DNA of 64,000 nucleotides from Streptomyces sp. NBC_01304 (GTDB lineage: Bacteria; Actinomycetota; Actinomycetes; Streptomycetales; Streptomycetaceae), in NCBI RefSeq assembly GCF_035975855.1, contig NZ_CP109055.1:434001-498000 (forward strand). The letters run 5' to 3'. A program made the translations under genes and the position numbers. Under the pieces are notes generated by a model. The model ran no database searches. It had not been told where the DNA came from and saw only the letters and a list, made by a program, of their open reading frames with translations. Numbering within the stretch: position 1 is the stretch's first letter; every line of letters starts with the position of its first letter. This document shows positions 1-9,723 of the stretch, one piece after another.

Positions 1-120
1 AAGGCCATCAGCCGTGAGGTGAACGACCTCTGCCACAAGATCCGGCCGATCGCCGTCGACCTCGTCGACGCGTGGGGCATTCCGCCGGTGATGCTGCGCT
101 CGCCCGAGCTGATCGGCTGA
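1..120 (+). CDS. acyl-CoA oxidase/dehydrogenase, C-terminal end only
   Basis: The frame is open from the first base and stops at TGA 118-120, giving the last 39 residues of a protein that begins outside the window. The tail reads REVNDLCHKIRPIAVDLVDAWGIPP, here split as REVNDLCHKI followed by RPIAVDLVDAWGIPP. A basic helix followed by LVDAWGIP resembles the end of peroxisomal-type acyl-CoA oxidases and related flavin dehydrogenases, in which a LVDAFGIP segment closes the C-terminal helical domain. If so, the enzyme oxidises acyl-CoA to the 2-enoyl-CoA in beta-oxidation. A GC-rich hairpin follows directly. The call rests on 39 residues and is therefore only moderate. Confidence 0.55.
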   Translation, partial: KAISREVNDLCHKIRPIAVDLVDAWGIPPVMLRSPELIG

Positions 121-133
121 CCCGTACGCGGGT

Positions 134-168
134 GAGGGCGGCGCTCATGCATGGGCGCCGCCGCCCTC
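134..168 (+). terminator. hairpin terminator after the acyl-CoA oxidase gene
   Basis: GAGGGCGGCG (134-143) pairs perfectly with CGCCGCCCTC (159-168) across a 15-nt loop, starting 14 nt after the stop codon. There is no clear T run, as is common for Streptomyces terminators. Confidence 0.5.
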
Positions 169-281
169 CGTTCCGCTCCTCGGGGTGGGCGCCGGACATC
201 CAAACCTGGCCCACTGGGCGGGATAGGGCCCGCAGAGACCGGTGTCCGCGCCGTGCGACCGCTGCAGCGGCCCCGCGCGGC

Positions 282-1304
282 TCAGTCCTCCCAGTCCGCG
301 TCGTCGCCGCCGCGCATGGTGCGCCATCCCTGGAGGTCTTCCAGCGCCTTCCGCGTCAACTGGGCGTACTGCACCGGGCACTCCCACAGCTCACGGGCCG
401 ACAGCTCGACGGGCACGGGGGTTTCGGGATGGTCCTGCGGCGCGTACAGGTGGACCACCGCGCGGTACCGGGACCGCACGTCGGAACTGGCGGTGGACCA
501 GGGGTGCTTCGGATGCTCGCAGGAGACGTCCAGGTCGATGGTGGCGAGCGCGGCGGCCAGGTCGCGCGCGTAGGAGGGCGGCAGACCGGCGTACGACTGG
601 GCGATGCCCATCCACAGGCACAGGAACAGGCCGATCCGCTCCTCGTCCCGCACCTGCCCGGTGAGCCAGCGGCGGGCGGACCACAGGGCGACCGGGCCGG
701 TGTTGTCCTCCCAACTACGGCTGATCGCCTCCTGCATGGCGACGAGGTCGAGGCGGCCGTCGTCCAGGACGAACTGTGCGTCCAGAGGGGAGACGTCGAT
801 GCCACCGAAGAGCTGCTGCTGCGCCTCGCGCAGGCGGCCCAGGGCCTCATCGACCAGGTCCGCGAGAAATCCCTCGCAGTCGAACACCACCAGCTCTTGC
901 TCGTCGAGACCGTAGTCCTCGGCGAATGCGGCCCGTCCGCCCTCGGTCAGCATGCTCACCCCCGCCTCGACCTGGTACTCCGAGTCCAGCTGCGCCGGGT
1001 GGGCGCCGGCCGGGCAGATGCAGGAGGCCCGGTCCAACTGCGTACGGAACCCGTCCAGGGCCCGTATGTACGAGGCGAACACGGACTTGCTGAAGATGCG
1101 TGCGCCGACGTACCAGCAGGTGGCATGCAGGAGCATCGTGTACCCGGTCCGCTCCCGGCGACCCTGCGGGGTGGCGTCGCGGCCGAGCGCCTCCCCCGCG
1201 TCGTCGGCGAGGACGGCGAGGGTCGATTCGGGATCCACATAGGGGTAATCACTGACGATCCCGGACAGGTCGGAGATCAGTTCGCGGTGGTCGGCAGACA
1301 GCAT
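282..1304 (-). CDS. hypothetical protein, about 340 residues
   Basis: I do not recognise a family. The protein starts MLSADHRELISDL and ends with an acidic tail (GGDDADWED). It is soluble, with no signal peptide or membrane segment, and appears largely helical. A cysteine pair lies in ASCICPAGAHP, and a tryptophan/tyrosine-rich stretch follows (WYVGARIFSKS). The ATG at 1304 is preferred because sequence upstream in the same frame is arginine/serine/proline-rich and looks non-coding; its ribosome site is weak, so the start is uncertain. The gene lies 196 nt downstream of the GNAT gene on the same strand and may follow it in a transcript. Confidence 0.7.
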   Translation of the reverse strand: MLSADHRELISDLSGIVSDYPYVDPESTLAVLADDAGEALGRDATPQGRRERTGYTMLLHATCWYVGARIFSKSVFASYIRALDGFRTQLDRASCICPAGAHPAQLDSEYQVEAGVSMLTEGGRAAFAEDYGLDEQELVVFDCEGFLADLVDEALGRLREAQQQLFGGIDVSPLDAQFVLDDGRLDLVAMQEAISRSWEDNTGPVALWSARRWLTGQVRDEERIGLFLCLWMGIAQSYAGLPPSYARDLAAALATIDLDVSCEHPKHPWSTASSDVRSRYRAVVHLYAPQDHPETPVPVELSARELWECPVQYAQLTRKALEDLQGWRTMRGGDDADWED

Positions 1305-1500
1305 GGGCGTCACTTCAGTCACATCCGTAACTGACGACTGCGCAGGTCTGACGGTTCCCCCGGCACACGTCACGGATGGCCCCGTCGGCCTCGCCCTGAG
1401 TCCGGAGGGCGGGGAGGCACGCGACGTTCTGCGTGAGGATGTCGAGCGGTTCGGGTTCGGATGAATCGGCCGCAGCCATCCACGGGCCTGCATGCGGGCA

Positions 1501-2388
1501 CTACGCGGCAGGGCTTCCCGAGGTGGCGCGCGAGAAGTCGTACACCGCCCAGTCGGTGAGCGTGCGATAACCGAGGCGCTGGTAGAGGGCGTTGCTCGTG
1601 GGGTTGGCCAGGTCCGCGAACAGCACGACGTCCCGCGCGCCCGCTGCCAGCGCGGCGCGGCTCACCTCCGCGGCCACTGCGCCCGCATAGCCGCGGCCGC
1701 GCAGTTCGGCCGAGGTGTAGACGATGTCCACCTGGATCTGGCCGCCGATCAGCGGGTTCATGCCTGCGACGGAGACCGGCGTGCCGTCCGGGGTCTCCCA
1801 GAGTGTGTAGCGCTTGTCGGCGAAGCGGGTGTCGGCCCATATGCCGGCATCGATGACCACGTCCTCCCCCACAGCCCGGGCGAACTCACCGCACCAGAAC
1901 ATCACTTGGTCAAGCTCCTGCTCGCCCAGGACACGACCGCGGCCTGCCGGCATCGGCTCCGGCGGGGTCAGCCTGTCGAGGCGATACAGACGCAGCCGCG
2001 TGTCGCGCAGTTGCGGCGTCACGCCGGTGTGCCGCTGCCAGGCTTCGGCGAAAACGGTGGCCGTGCTGTGGTCGGCACTGACGTAGGGAAGGGAGTACCC
2101 GAGGGCGGCCAGGCGAGCCGCAAGGGAGTCCGCCTGCTCCGCCGTGAGCGGGGAAAGGCCGAAACCGCGGGTCGGCAGGCGATAGAAGGTGGCACGGACC
2201 TCGCCTGCCTGCTCCAGTACGCCGAAGACGGGAGCCTCAGTGCCCCACGCGCCCGCCCCACGCTTTCGTACTCTCTCGGCCCAGGTGAGCTGCATGATGT
2301 GCCGACCGGGCTGCGCGCACAGGAAGTCCCCGGCGCGGGCGAGGAAGCCGTCGACGTCTTCGGTCAGGTGCCAGTCATCCGGTCGCAT
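1501..2388 (-). CDS. GNAT family N-acetyltransferase
   Basis: This 295-residue protein has the GNAT acetyl-CoA binding signature in its C-terminal third: a beta strand (IQVDIVYTSAELRG) leads into RGRGYAGAVAAEVSRAA, the Q/RxxGxG/A pyrophosphate loop and helix, then DVVLFADLANPTSNALYQRLGY, quoted here in parts as DVVLFADL, NPTSNALYQ and RLGY. The N-terminal 130 residues do not resemble a second canonical GNAT motif but have the length of the degenerate first domain of two-domain FR47-like enzymes. The acceptor is unknown. The next gene on the same strand (282-1304) is unrelated. Confidence 0.8.
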   Translation of the reverse strand: MRPDDWHLTEDVDGFLARAGDFLCAQPGRHIMQLTWAERVRKRGAGAWGTEAPVFGVLEQAGEVRATFYRLPTRGFGLSPLTAEQADSLAARLAALGYSLPYVSADHSTATVFAEAWQRHTGVTPQLRDTRLRLYRLDRLTPPEPMPAGRGRVLGEQELDQVMFWCGEFARAVGEDVVIDAGIWADTRFADKRYTLWETPDGTPVSVAGMNPLIGGQIQVDIVYTSAELRGRGYAGAVAAEVSRAALAAGARDVVLFADLANPTSNALYQRLGYRTLTDWAVYDFSRATSGSPAA

Positions 2389-2630
2389 GATTCATGATCT
2401 TAAGGCTGCGGGGGCGCCGCTCGTATCCTGCCGGACTCGGCATGGACCCTTCGGTTTGCAAGTCCCTCTGTGGCAGCGGTGGTTGAGGTGACGGCTTGGG
2501 TGCTGCACGCATCCTCGGATGGATTGGTCAGTGTTCAGGTTGGGCCCTCGCCGCCAGCGCATGCTTCAGCCCCGTCGGCCCCGGGCGAGAGGGTTTCACG
2601 GTGCATCCGCGAGCCGCGCGACCTGAGCCG

Positions 2631-4046
2631 TCAGCACCGGCCGGGCCGGGCGTACAGGCTGATGCGCGCGCCCTGGACCCGGCGGGTGCCACACGCCTCG
2701 AAGTGATCGGCGAGCACTTGCCGTTTGACCTGCTCCGGGGCTGCTTGGTCCGGTGGCTGACCCGCCGGGTCTGTCACCACCACGATGCGTGCCGTTGCCA
2801 GCATGCGGGCCCGAATCACGGGCGCGGCTGCCTCGATGCCGTACAGCGTGTGCGACGTGACCGGACCGCGGTCCAGGGCCAGATCGCGCAGCCCGCGCAC
2901 CGATGTGGGATCCGCCAGTGACCACACGCGGCGCCATGACGGCAGGTACAGCACGCTGTCGCCGTCCCGCCCTGCCGCGCGAATCGCCTCCGCCACGGCG
3001 GTGACGTTGTCGGTACGGCTCTGCGGAGTCCGCAAGTGCAGTGTGACGGGCAGCAGGACGAGGGTGCAGGCACCGGCGGTGAGCACGGTGGCCACCCGGA
3101 TCCGGCCCCGTGCCCGCGGCAGCCGGTCGAGGGCGGTCCCGACGAGCAGGGCGGTGCCTGCGTGGCCGTAGAGGACGTAGCGGTCCACATAGAGCGGCTT
3201 GAGCGGGGTGGCCAGCAGGAGCAGGAGCGCGGGCAGGACGAGCAGGGACAAGGCGAATGCGGGCAGCGGCCCGCGGCGGATCAGCGCCGCGCAGGCCGCC
3301 CCGAGCACCGTGACCCCGGCGAATCCCAGGAGTGCGCCCGCGTGCACGCCGCCGATCCACGACACCTGGTCGGACTGGCGGATACTCACCGCGACAAGGG
3401 GGGCGAGGCAGAAGGAGACCACGGCTGCCACCCGCATGCCGTTGCGGCGGGCGGCTCGCGGGAGTGCAACCAGGTGCGCGAGGACGGCCAGTACGGCGAA
3501 CTCGTGCAAAAGGCAGGCCGCGAGCGCGACAGCGCCGTAACCCGCCCACATCCGGTGCGAGCGCGTCTCGACCGCCCGCACCAGCAGGTACGACGCCCAG
3601 ACCACCAGCATGCAGACGAGCGCATAGGACCTGCCCTCCTGCGCATAGCGCTGCACCGGCGGCAGCAACGCGAAGACGCCCCCGGCCAAAAGCCCCGGGC
3701 GCGGGCCGGCCAGCCGACGGCCCAGCAGCGCCAGCGTCCCGGCCGCGAGGGCAGTCGCCAGAACCGAGGGCAGGCGCAGCACCAGCAGCGGGTCGGCGTC
3801 GCCGGAAGCCCTGAACAGTCCGTGCAGCAGCAGGTAGTACAGGCCGTGCACGGCGTCGGCGTGCACCAGCGTCGCCGCCAGGTCGGGCAGGGAGCGGTGC
3901 GCCATGTCGTACGACACCGCCTCGTCCCGCCACATGCTGCCGCCGCGCCGCACTCCCCACAGGCCAAGAGCGAGGGAGAGCACGGCGGGGAGGAGCACGG
4001 TCGAGTACGCGCGAGGGCGCGGTGGCTCGGCGGGCGCGTGCGGCAA
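2631..4046 (-). CDS. GT39/ArnT-like membrane glycosyltransferase (GT-C fold)
   Basis: This integral membrane protein of about 471 residues has roughly ten hydrophobic segments. The first extracytoplasmic loop carries the acidic GT-C motif in GSMWRDEAVSYDMAHRS, corresponding to the WWxDE-type metal/substrate site of polyprenyl-phosphate-dependent mannosyl and arabinosyl transferases. A HAVHGLYYLLLH segment follows, resembling the HPPLYY helix of the same superfamily. It would transfer a sugar from a lipid-phosphate donor to a cell-envelope acceptor outside the membrane. The start is uncertain: position 4046 is a TTG with a poor ribosome site, and a GTG about 13 codons further in is an alternative. 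No neighbouring gene names the pathway. Confidence 0.7.
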   Translation of the reverse strand: MPHAPAEPPRPRAYSTVLLPAVLSLALGLWGVRRGGSMWRDEAVSYDMAHRSLPDLAATLVHADAVHGLYYLLLHGLFRASGDADPLLVLRLPSVLATALAAGTLALLGRRLAGPRPGLLAGGVFALLPPVQRYAQEGRSYALVCMLVVWASYLLVRAVETRSHRMWAGYGAVALAACLLHEFAVLAVLAHLVALPRAARRNGMRVAAVVSFCLAPLVAVSIRQSDQVSWIGGVHAGALLGFAGVTVLGAACAALIRRGPLPAFALSLLVLPALLLLLATPLKPLYVDRYVLYGHAGTALLVGTALDRLPRARGRIRVATVLTAGACTLVLLPVTLHLRTPQSRTDNVTAVAEAIRAAGRDGDSVLYLPSWRRVWSLADPTSVRGLRDLALDRGPVTSHTLYGIEAAAPVIRARMLATARIVVVTDPAGQPPDQAAPEQVKRQVLADHFEACGTRRVQGARISLYARPGRC

Positions 4047-4247
4047 CCGTGTGGGCAGCAGGGAGGGTCTGGGTGAATGGGTGGTGGCGATGGCCGGCTC
4101 CGTGACTCATGGGCGAGTGGCGTGGCGGTCGTGCACCGACGAGTCCAGAGGCGGGCGCGTTGATGGGCAGCCCTGATTGCGGGCGTCAATCAATGGGCCC
4201 GGGGCGGTTGTTAGCGTGTGGGCCGGCCGTGAGCGAGGGGGACGTGC

Positions 4248-7200
4248 ATGGGGCGCCGCGAGAAACCGCTGGACCCGGGGAGGGGCGCGGTGCAGCGGTT
4301 CGCGTACGAACTGCGAAAGCTGCGCGACGAGGCGGGCACGCCGACCTACCGTGCGATGGCGCAGCAAGCCGGGTACTCGGGGCCCACGCTGTCCGCCGCG
4401 GCGGCCGGCGAGCGGCTGCCGACGCCGGCGGTGGTCCGGGCCTACGTCGTCGCGTGTGGGGGCGACCCCGAGAAGTGGGAGGGGCGCTGGCGAAGGGCGG
4501 TCGCCGAGGCAGGCGACGCGCGTCTGTCCGGCGGTTCGGACGACGAGCCGGCACCGTATCCGGGGCTGGCTCGCTTCAGTACCGGCGACGGGGAGCACTT
4601 CCATGGACGCGGCGATCTGATCGACGATCTGGTCCGGTTGACCGGGCGGGCGAGGATCACCGCAGTCGTGGGTGCATCGGGGAGCGGCAAGTCGTCTCTG
4701 TTGCGGGCCGGGTTGATACCGGCCCTGCGGGGAATCGAAGGCCCGGCGGGCGGGCGCGTGCGGGACGTCGCCGACCCCGTGGCCGCCGGCGACGTGCAGG
4801 CCCGGCCCGCTGCGATCCGCCTGTTCTCCCCCGGTGCCCACCCCGCCCGCGCCCACGAGGCCCTCTTCGCCCCGCACTCCGGGCCCGGCGACATCCTGCT
4901 CGTCATCGACCAGTTCGAGGAGGTCTTCACCCTCTGCGCCGATCCGGCGGAACGGACGCGATTCCTCGCTCTGTTGCTCACCGCGGCCGAACCGTCGGCG
5001 CGGCTGCGGGTGGTGCTCGCCGTCCGGGCCGACTTCTACGGGCGCTGCGCCGAACACGGCCCGCTCGCCGAGGCGCTGCGCGATTCCACCCTGCTCGTCG
5101 GACCGATGACCCCGACGCAGCTGCGGCAGGCCGTCGTCCGTCCCGCCGCGGCACGACGGATCGTCGTCGAACGCTCCCTGACCGCACGGATCGTCGCGGA
5201 CGTCACCGGCGAACCCGGCGGGCTGCCGCTGATGGCCCACGCCCTGCGCGAAGTCTGGCGGCGGCGTACCGGAAAGACCCTCACCCTCGCCGCGTACGAG
5301 GCCGTCGGCGGTGTCCAGGCCGCCGTCGCGCACACCGCGGAGGCCGCCTACGCCGCTTGCACGCCGGCCGAGGCGCTTGCCGTCCGAGCGCTGCTGTTAC
5401 GGCTGGTCACCCCCGGCGACGGCACCGAGGACACCCGGCGCCCCGTCGACCGTACGGAATTCGACGCCGACGACACCACCGCCCGCGTCCTCGAACGATT
5501 CGTCCACGCCCGCCTGCTCATCGTCGACGGCGACACCGTCGAACTCGCCCACGAGGCGCTCATCTCCGCCTGGCCGCGGCTGCACGGCTGGGTGGACGAG
5601 GATCGCGACCGCTTGCGCCTGCACCGCAAACTGACCGAAGCCGCCCGTGTCTGGAACGAGTTGGCACGGGACGCGGGAGCGCTGTATCGGGGAATACGGT
5701 TGGCTGAGGCGCGGGAGGCCTTCGGGAATGGGGACGGCGAAAGGACGGGTGCAGGCGCGTCGGGGCCGCCCGCAGGTGGCGTCCCCGGAGGGGGTGAACC
5801 CGGCGCCCGCTGCGGCGAGTTGAGCCGCCTTGAGCGCGACTTCCTCGCCGCCAGCGTCACCGAGCACGAGCAGAGCCGCCGGGCGGCGGCCCGGTCGACC
5901 CGGCGGCTGCGGACGCTCACCGTCGGACTTGCCGTACTGCTGTGCCTGGCCGTGGTCGCCGGTGTCAGCGCCTGGCGGCAGAGCGACGTCAGCGTGCGAC
6001 AGCGCGAGGAGGCCGAGGCCCGCAGAGCGGCCACGCTGTCCGAAACGCTGCGCGCCACTCAGCCACGCACCGCGATGCGACTTGCCCTCGCCGCCTGGCG
6101 CACCGCCGACCTGCCGGAGACCCGACAGGCGCTGCGCACGGCCGCCGCACAAAACGAACAGGACGCGTTCGTCCAACCCGAGGACGGCGGCGGCGCACTC
6201 AATCCGCTCACCTGGCTCAGCCGGGACGGCCGGATCCTGACAACGGTCGTGCGTGACAAGGCCGTTCAGTGGGACGTACGCACCCATCGGCGTATCCGGA
6301 CCGTCCAGCGCCGGGGCCTGTCCGAGGGCATCCTCGACGTCAGCGCGGACGGCCGGTGGATCGCCTACCGCGAGCCGGGTCGAGCGGGCCTGGTGGTTGG
6401 CGGGCTGGCCGACGGGAGCACACGCCGCCTCGCGACCGGCTCGTGGACCGACACCAACGCCGCCTTCGGACCCAGCGGGCGCACTCTCGTCCTGCGCCGA
6501 CTCGTCCCCGGGTCACAGCACGGACGCGCGACGCTCGAGGTGTGGGACCTGCGCCTGCAGAAAGCAGTCATGCGCTACGAACGAGGCAGCGATGCCGGAG
6601 AGATGCCCGTGCTCAGCCACGACGACCGTCACCTCGCCTGGTGCGAGCAGAACAGCGAGCGCTTGCAGGTCCTCGACGTGGCCGACCGGCGCCCGGTCGC
6701 TGCCCTGGCGCCCGCGAAAACCCAACGCGACCTGTGCGAGGGACACCTCACGTTCACCCCCGATCAACGGGCAGTCGCGTCCGGCACCTCCGATGCGATC
6801 GTCACCTGGGACTTCCGGACCGGCCGGGAACGCCCACGGCTGCCGCTCTTGGGAGGCGCGCACTCCGTGAGGTTCTCCGGGCCCTACGCGCTGGCCTGGG
6901 GCGCCGGCGCCTTCAGCCTGTGGCGTACCGACCTTCCCGCCGCCGCCGACGGCACGCGTGCGCCGCTGCTCACCTATCCCGTCGCCAGCAGTCAGGTCTC
7001 CGACATCCGTCTGGATCCCGGCGCGGGCGTGCTGCGCTATCAAGTCGGCAGGCGGCCCAGCACGGTACGCACTCTCTCGCTGCAAGGGCTGACGGGCAGG
7101 GCCTGGCGGGAACGGGCCGCGTCCCCGAGGGAGAGCGCCTCTGCCGGTGACTCCCCGCTCGTGGCCGTCGAGCCGACAGGGCGCACCGGGCTCACCCAGC

Positions 7201-7727
7201 AGGGGACACTCGTCGACGCGTCAACGGGCAAGCAGCGCACGGGAAACAAGAGCCTGGAAGGCGAGGACTCCCTCACCACCGGAGCGTTCAGCCCCGACGG
7301 CAAGCACCTGGCCACCGCCGGCAGCGAGGGACGCATCACCCTCTGGGACGCGCGCACCTGGCGCCGGATCACGGTACTGCGCGCCGGTGCGTCGAGCGCG
7401 GGCATCGCCACCCTGGCGTTCTCGGGCGACGGTTCCCTGCTCGCGGCCGGGGCTCCCGACGGCTCCGTGCAGGTCTGGGAGACGGCCTCGCCGACCCAGC
7501 CCGCGGCCACCTTGCCGGTCGGGGACGGGCCGGCCCTCGGCATCGAATTCACCGGGAGCCAGGGAGAGTTGCGCATCGCCACCCCTCACCTGGACATGCG
7601 TGCCCGGGCCGCGGCGCCCGACCGGGCAGCCGTGGAGCTGTGCCGGCGAGCGGCGGGCGGGCTCGCCGAGGCGGAGTGGCGGCGCTACTTTCCGTCGGCC
7701 GATTACCGCGACACCTGCGGCCCTTGA
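4248..7727 (+). CDS. HTH - nSTAND1 NTPase - WD40 propeller protein (TTA-containing)
   Basis: The 1159-residue protein has four parts. Residues 10-85 form an XRE-like helix-turn-helix of the kind that precedes Streptomyces STAND proteins. Residues 95-520 are a novel-STAND NTPase with Walker A (GASGSGKSSLLRAGL) and Walker B (DILLVIDQFEEVFTL). Near residue 560 a hydrophobic segment (TVGLAVLLCLAVVAGVSAW) could cross the membrane. Residues 620-1159 form a WD40-type propeller, clearest in LATAGSEGRITLWDAR and LAAGAPDGSVQVWE. STAND proteins are ligand-triggered oligomerising switches; the propeller would sense and the partner is unknown. Codon 384 is TTA (5397-5399), so translation should depend on the bldA leucyl-tRNA. 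The ATG at 4248 has GAGGGGGA upstream. Confidence 0.85.
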   Translation: MGRREKPLDPGRGAVQRFAYELRKLRDEAGTPTYRAMAQQAGYSGPTLSAAAAGERLPTPAVVRAYVVACGGDPEKWEGRWRRAVAEAGDARLSGGSDDEPAPYPGLARFSTGDGEHFHGRGDLIDDLVRLTGRARITAVVGASGSGKSSLLRAGLIPALRGIEGPAGGRVRDVADPVAAGDVQARPAAIRLFSPGAHPARAHEALFAPHSGPGDILLVIDQFEEVFTLCADPAERTRFLALLLTAAEPSARLRVVLAVRADFYGRCAEHGPLAEALRDSTLLVGPMTPTQLRQAVVRPAAARRIVVERSLTARIVADVTGEPGGLPLMAHALREVWRRRTGKTLTLAAYEAVGGVQAAVAHTAEAAYAACTPAEALAVRALLLRLVTPGDGTEDTRRPVDRTEFDADDTTARVLERFVHARLLIVDGDTVELAHEALISAWPRLHGWVDEDRDRLRLHRKLTEAARVWNELARDAGALYRGIRLAEAREAFGNGDGERTGAGASGPPAGGVPGGGEPGARCGELSRLERDFLAASVTEHEQSRRAAARSTRRLRTLTVGLAVLLCLAVVAGVSAWRQSDVSVRQREEAEARRAATLSETLRATQPRTAMRLALAAWRTADLPETRQALRTAAAQNEQDAFVQPEDGGGALNPLTWLSRDGRILTTVVRDKAVQWDVRTHRRIRTVQRRGLSEGILDVSADGRWIAYREPGRAGLVVGGLADGSTRRLATGSWTDTNAAFGPSGRTLVLRRLVPGSQHGRATLEVWDLRLQKAVMRYERGSDAGEMPVLSHDDRHLAWCEQNSERLQVLDVADRRPVAALAPAKTQRDLCEGHLTFTPDQRAVASGTSDAIVTWDFRTGRERPRLPLLGGAHSVRFSGPYALAWGAGAFSLWRTDLPAAADGTRAPLLTYPVASSQVSDIRLDPGAGVLRYQVGRRPSTVRTLSLQGLTGRAWRERAASPRESASAGDSPLVAVEPTGRTGLTQQGTLVDASTGKQRTGNKSLEGEDSLTTGAFSPDGKHLATAGSEGRITLWDARTWRRITVLRAGASSAGIATLAFSGDGSLLAAGAPDGSVQVWETASPTQPAATLPVGDGPALGIEFTGSQGELRIATPHLDMRARAAAPDRAAVELCRRAAGGLAEAEWRRYFPSADYRDTCGP

Positions 7728-7840
7728 CGTCGCAGGTCTGCACTGCGAGGAAACCTTTGGCCAACAATCCCTTTACGGCGCACAACTATTCGTACGCCAC
7801 AGGTGTCTCCCCAGCGAACCCCATCACCATGGAGGCACCT

Positions 7841-9301
7841 GTGCGTGTACGAACCGTCGCGATCGCCGCGTCCATAGCGGCAGCGGCCGCCACCGGCACC
7901 ACCCTCGCCGCAACGGCGTCCGGGAATGCCGTTGCGACGGGCAAGGCCACCGCGTACGACTTCAACGGCGACGGCTACGCCGACGTCGTCACCGCCACCC
8001 CGAAGGCCGTCGTCGGCGGTCAGGCGAGCGCGGGCAACCTCGTGGTCAGCTACGGCTCCGCCACCGGAACCTCGACCTCGCGCGCCGCAGTCCTCAGCCA
8101 GAGCTCCGCCAATGTGCCCGGGGCGTCCGAGGCGGGCGACCAGTTCGGCGCCCAGACGGCGAGCGGCGACGTGGACGGAGACGGCTACGACGACCTCGTC
8201 GTCACCGCCCCCGGCGAGGCTGTCACCGGTCACACCAACGCCGGTGCCGTCACTGTCCTGTGGGGCAGCGCGAGCGGCCTCGGCAAGACCGCCACGGCAC
8301 TCTCCAACACCGCCGACGAACTGGGCTTCGGCCGCGATGTGGCCATCGGCGACCTCGACGGTGACGGCGGCGCCAACCTCGCCGTCCTGGCGGACCGGAA
8401 GATCCTCACCTACCCGGACGGCATCTCACGCACCACACCCGCCGCGCCCACGGCGGTCACCGGCGGTCTCGCCGACGTGTCCGCGCGCTCCCTCGTCACC
8501 GGCGACTTCACCAGGTCCGGGAGTGACGGCCTTGCCGTCATCGGCTCGGCGGACGAGTGCGACGCGAGCTCCTGCCCCTGGCTCGGGTACTACACCGGCG
8601 GCCCCGGCGGCGTCACCTTCCAGTCGAACCTGTCGACAGGCGCGCCGGTCGCCGCGGCGGCCGTGGGCGACATCGACGCCGACGGCTACGACGACCTGAT
8701 CACCGGGCAGGCCGGGCCGTTCCCGGACGAGGTCAACGACCCGTCGGGCGGTGCCGGTTACGTCACCATCCGCTACGGCCACCCGGACGGCCCCGGCAAG
8801 ATCGACACCGCCAACTACAGCCAGAACACCTACGGCATCCCCGGCACCGACGAGCAAGGCGACGCCTTCGGCTCGGCCCTCGCCGTCGGTGACATGACCG
8901 GCGACGGCATCGACGACATCGCCGTCGGCGCCCCGTACGAGACCGTCGACGGGGTGCAGAACACGGGCTCCGCCTACCTCATGAAGGGCAGCGACTACGG
9001 CGTCGACCTCGGCACCAACGTCCGCTACCAGTCGTACGCCGGCGTCCCCGGCGCCGACGAGGCGAACGACTACTTCGGCTCCGACGTCTCCCTCGTCGAC
9101 GCCAACGGCGACGGCCACGCCGAACTCGTCGTCGCGGCCCGGGGCGAGGACGTGAAGGCCGGTTCCACCTCCGACGGCGCGAACTGGGTGATTCCCGCCT
9201 CGGGCGAAAGCCTGTCGCGGACCGGCAACAAGTCCTTCAGCGCCGACGACTTCGGCCTCACCTTCACCAACCGGCAGTTCGGCTCCGTCCTCAGCGACTG
9301 A
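7841..9301 (+). CDS. secreted FG-GAP/integrin-alpha-like repeat protein
   Basis: GTG 7841 is chosen because GGAGG lies at 7831-7835 with five-base spacing. The 486-residue product begins with a signal peptide (VRVRTVAIAASIAAAAATG, cleaved near ATA or ASG). It contains repeated calcium-binding loops of the DxDGDG type: DFNGDGYADVV, DVDGDGYDDLVV, DLDGDGGANLAV, DIDADGYDDLI, DMTGDGIDDIAV and DANGDGHAELVV. Several are followed by APGE or APYE as in FG-GAP blades, predicting a secreted seven-bladed propeller. Such proteins are common in Streptomyces and mostly without assigned function. The gene starts 113 nt after the STAND gene on the same strand. Confidence 0.85.
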   Translation: MRVRTVAIAASIAAAAATGTTLAATASGNAVATGKATAYDFNGDGYADVVTATPKAVVGGQASAGNLVVSYGSATGTSTSRAAVLSQSSANVPGASEAGDQFGAQTASGDVDGDGYDDLVVTAPGEAVTGHTNAGAVTVLWGSASGLGKTATALSNTADELGFGRDVAIGDLDGDGGANLAVLADRKILTYPDGISRTTPAAPTAVTGGLADVSARSLVTGDFTRSGSDGLAVIGSADECDASSCPWLGYYTGGPGGVTFQSNLSTGAPVAAAAVGDIDADGYDDLITGQAGPFPDEVNDPSGGAGYVTIRYGHPDGPGKIDTANYSQNTYGIPGTDEQGDAFGSALAVGDMTGDGIDDIAVGAPYETVDGVQNTGSAYLMKGSDYGVDLGTNVRYQSYAGVPGADEANDYFGSDVSLVDANGDGHAELVVAARGEDVKAGSTSDGANWVIPASGESLSRTGNKSFSADDFGLTFTNRQFGSVLSD

Positions 9302-9332
9302 CAACAGGCCCGACATCGGCAGCGACCACGCG

Positions 9333-9375
9333 GGGCGGGAGAAGGGCGGGAAGCGATCTCACCCCTCTCCCGCCC
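9333..9375 (+). terminator. hairpin after the FG-GAP gene
   Basis: GGGCGGGAGA (9333-9342) pairs with TCTCCCGCCC (9366-9375) over a 23-nt loop, 31 nt after the stop codon. Confidence 0.45.
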
Positions 9376-9552
9376 GGCCCGCTCACGCCCGGTAGCAAGC
9401 CGGCCGCGCCTGTGTACGTCCCGGGCCTGCCGCACTCCTCGCGCCTGCAACGACGCGGCGGACGCTCCCTCCCCTACGAGGTGGCCCAGGACTGGCGGCG
9501 GACTGCAGCCAATGGCACTCGGCCGCTTGGACGTAGATTCAGCGGCGTCCTT

Positions 9553-9596
9553 CACGCGGGGACGCGCTCCCCCTCCGTCTGGCGCGTCCCCGCGTG
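9553..9596. terminator. bidirectional hairpin between convergent genes
   Basis: CACGCGGGGACGCGC (9553-9567) and GCGCGTCCCCGCGTG (9582-9596) form a perfect 15-bp stem with a 14-nt loop, midway between the FG-GAP gene and the oppositely oriented Endo H gene. Confidence 0.6.
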
Positions 9597-9619
9597 TGAC
9601 GTCCTCGACCAACGTGCCA

Positions 9620-9651
9620 CCGCGCCCCCGACATCGTTGTCGGGAGCGCGG
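9620..9651 (-). terminator. hairpin downstream of the Endo H gene
   Basis: CCGCGC-C-CCCGAC (9620-9632) pairs with GTCGGG-A-GCGCGG (9639-9651); there is one C/A mismatch and a 6-nt loop. It lies about 70 nt past the Endo H stop codon on the minus strand. Confidence 0.5.
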
Positions 9652-9723
9652 CCTGCACGTTCGCGGCCCTACCGGATACGCCAAGCCCTGAGGGACCACG
9701 GCGCAGCGGCACGAGCAATCGTC

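Noticed and set aside
282..1493. Longer form of the hypothetical protein starting at 1493
   Set aside because: The extra 63 residues are Arg/Ser/Pro-rich low-complexity sequence without a better ribosome site.
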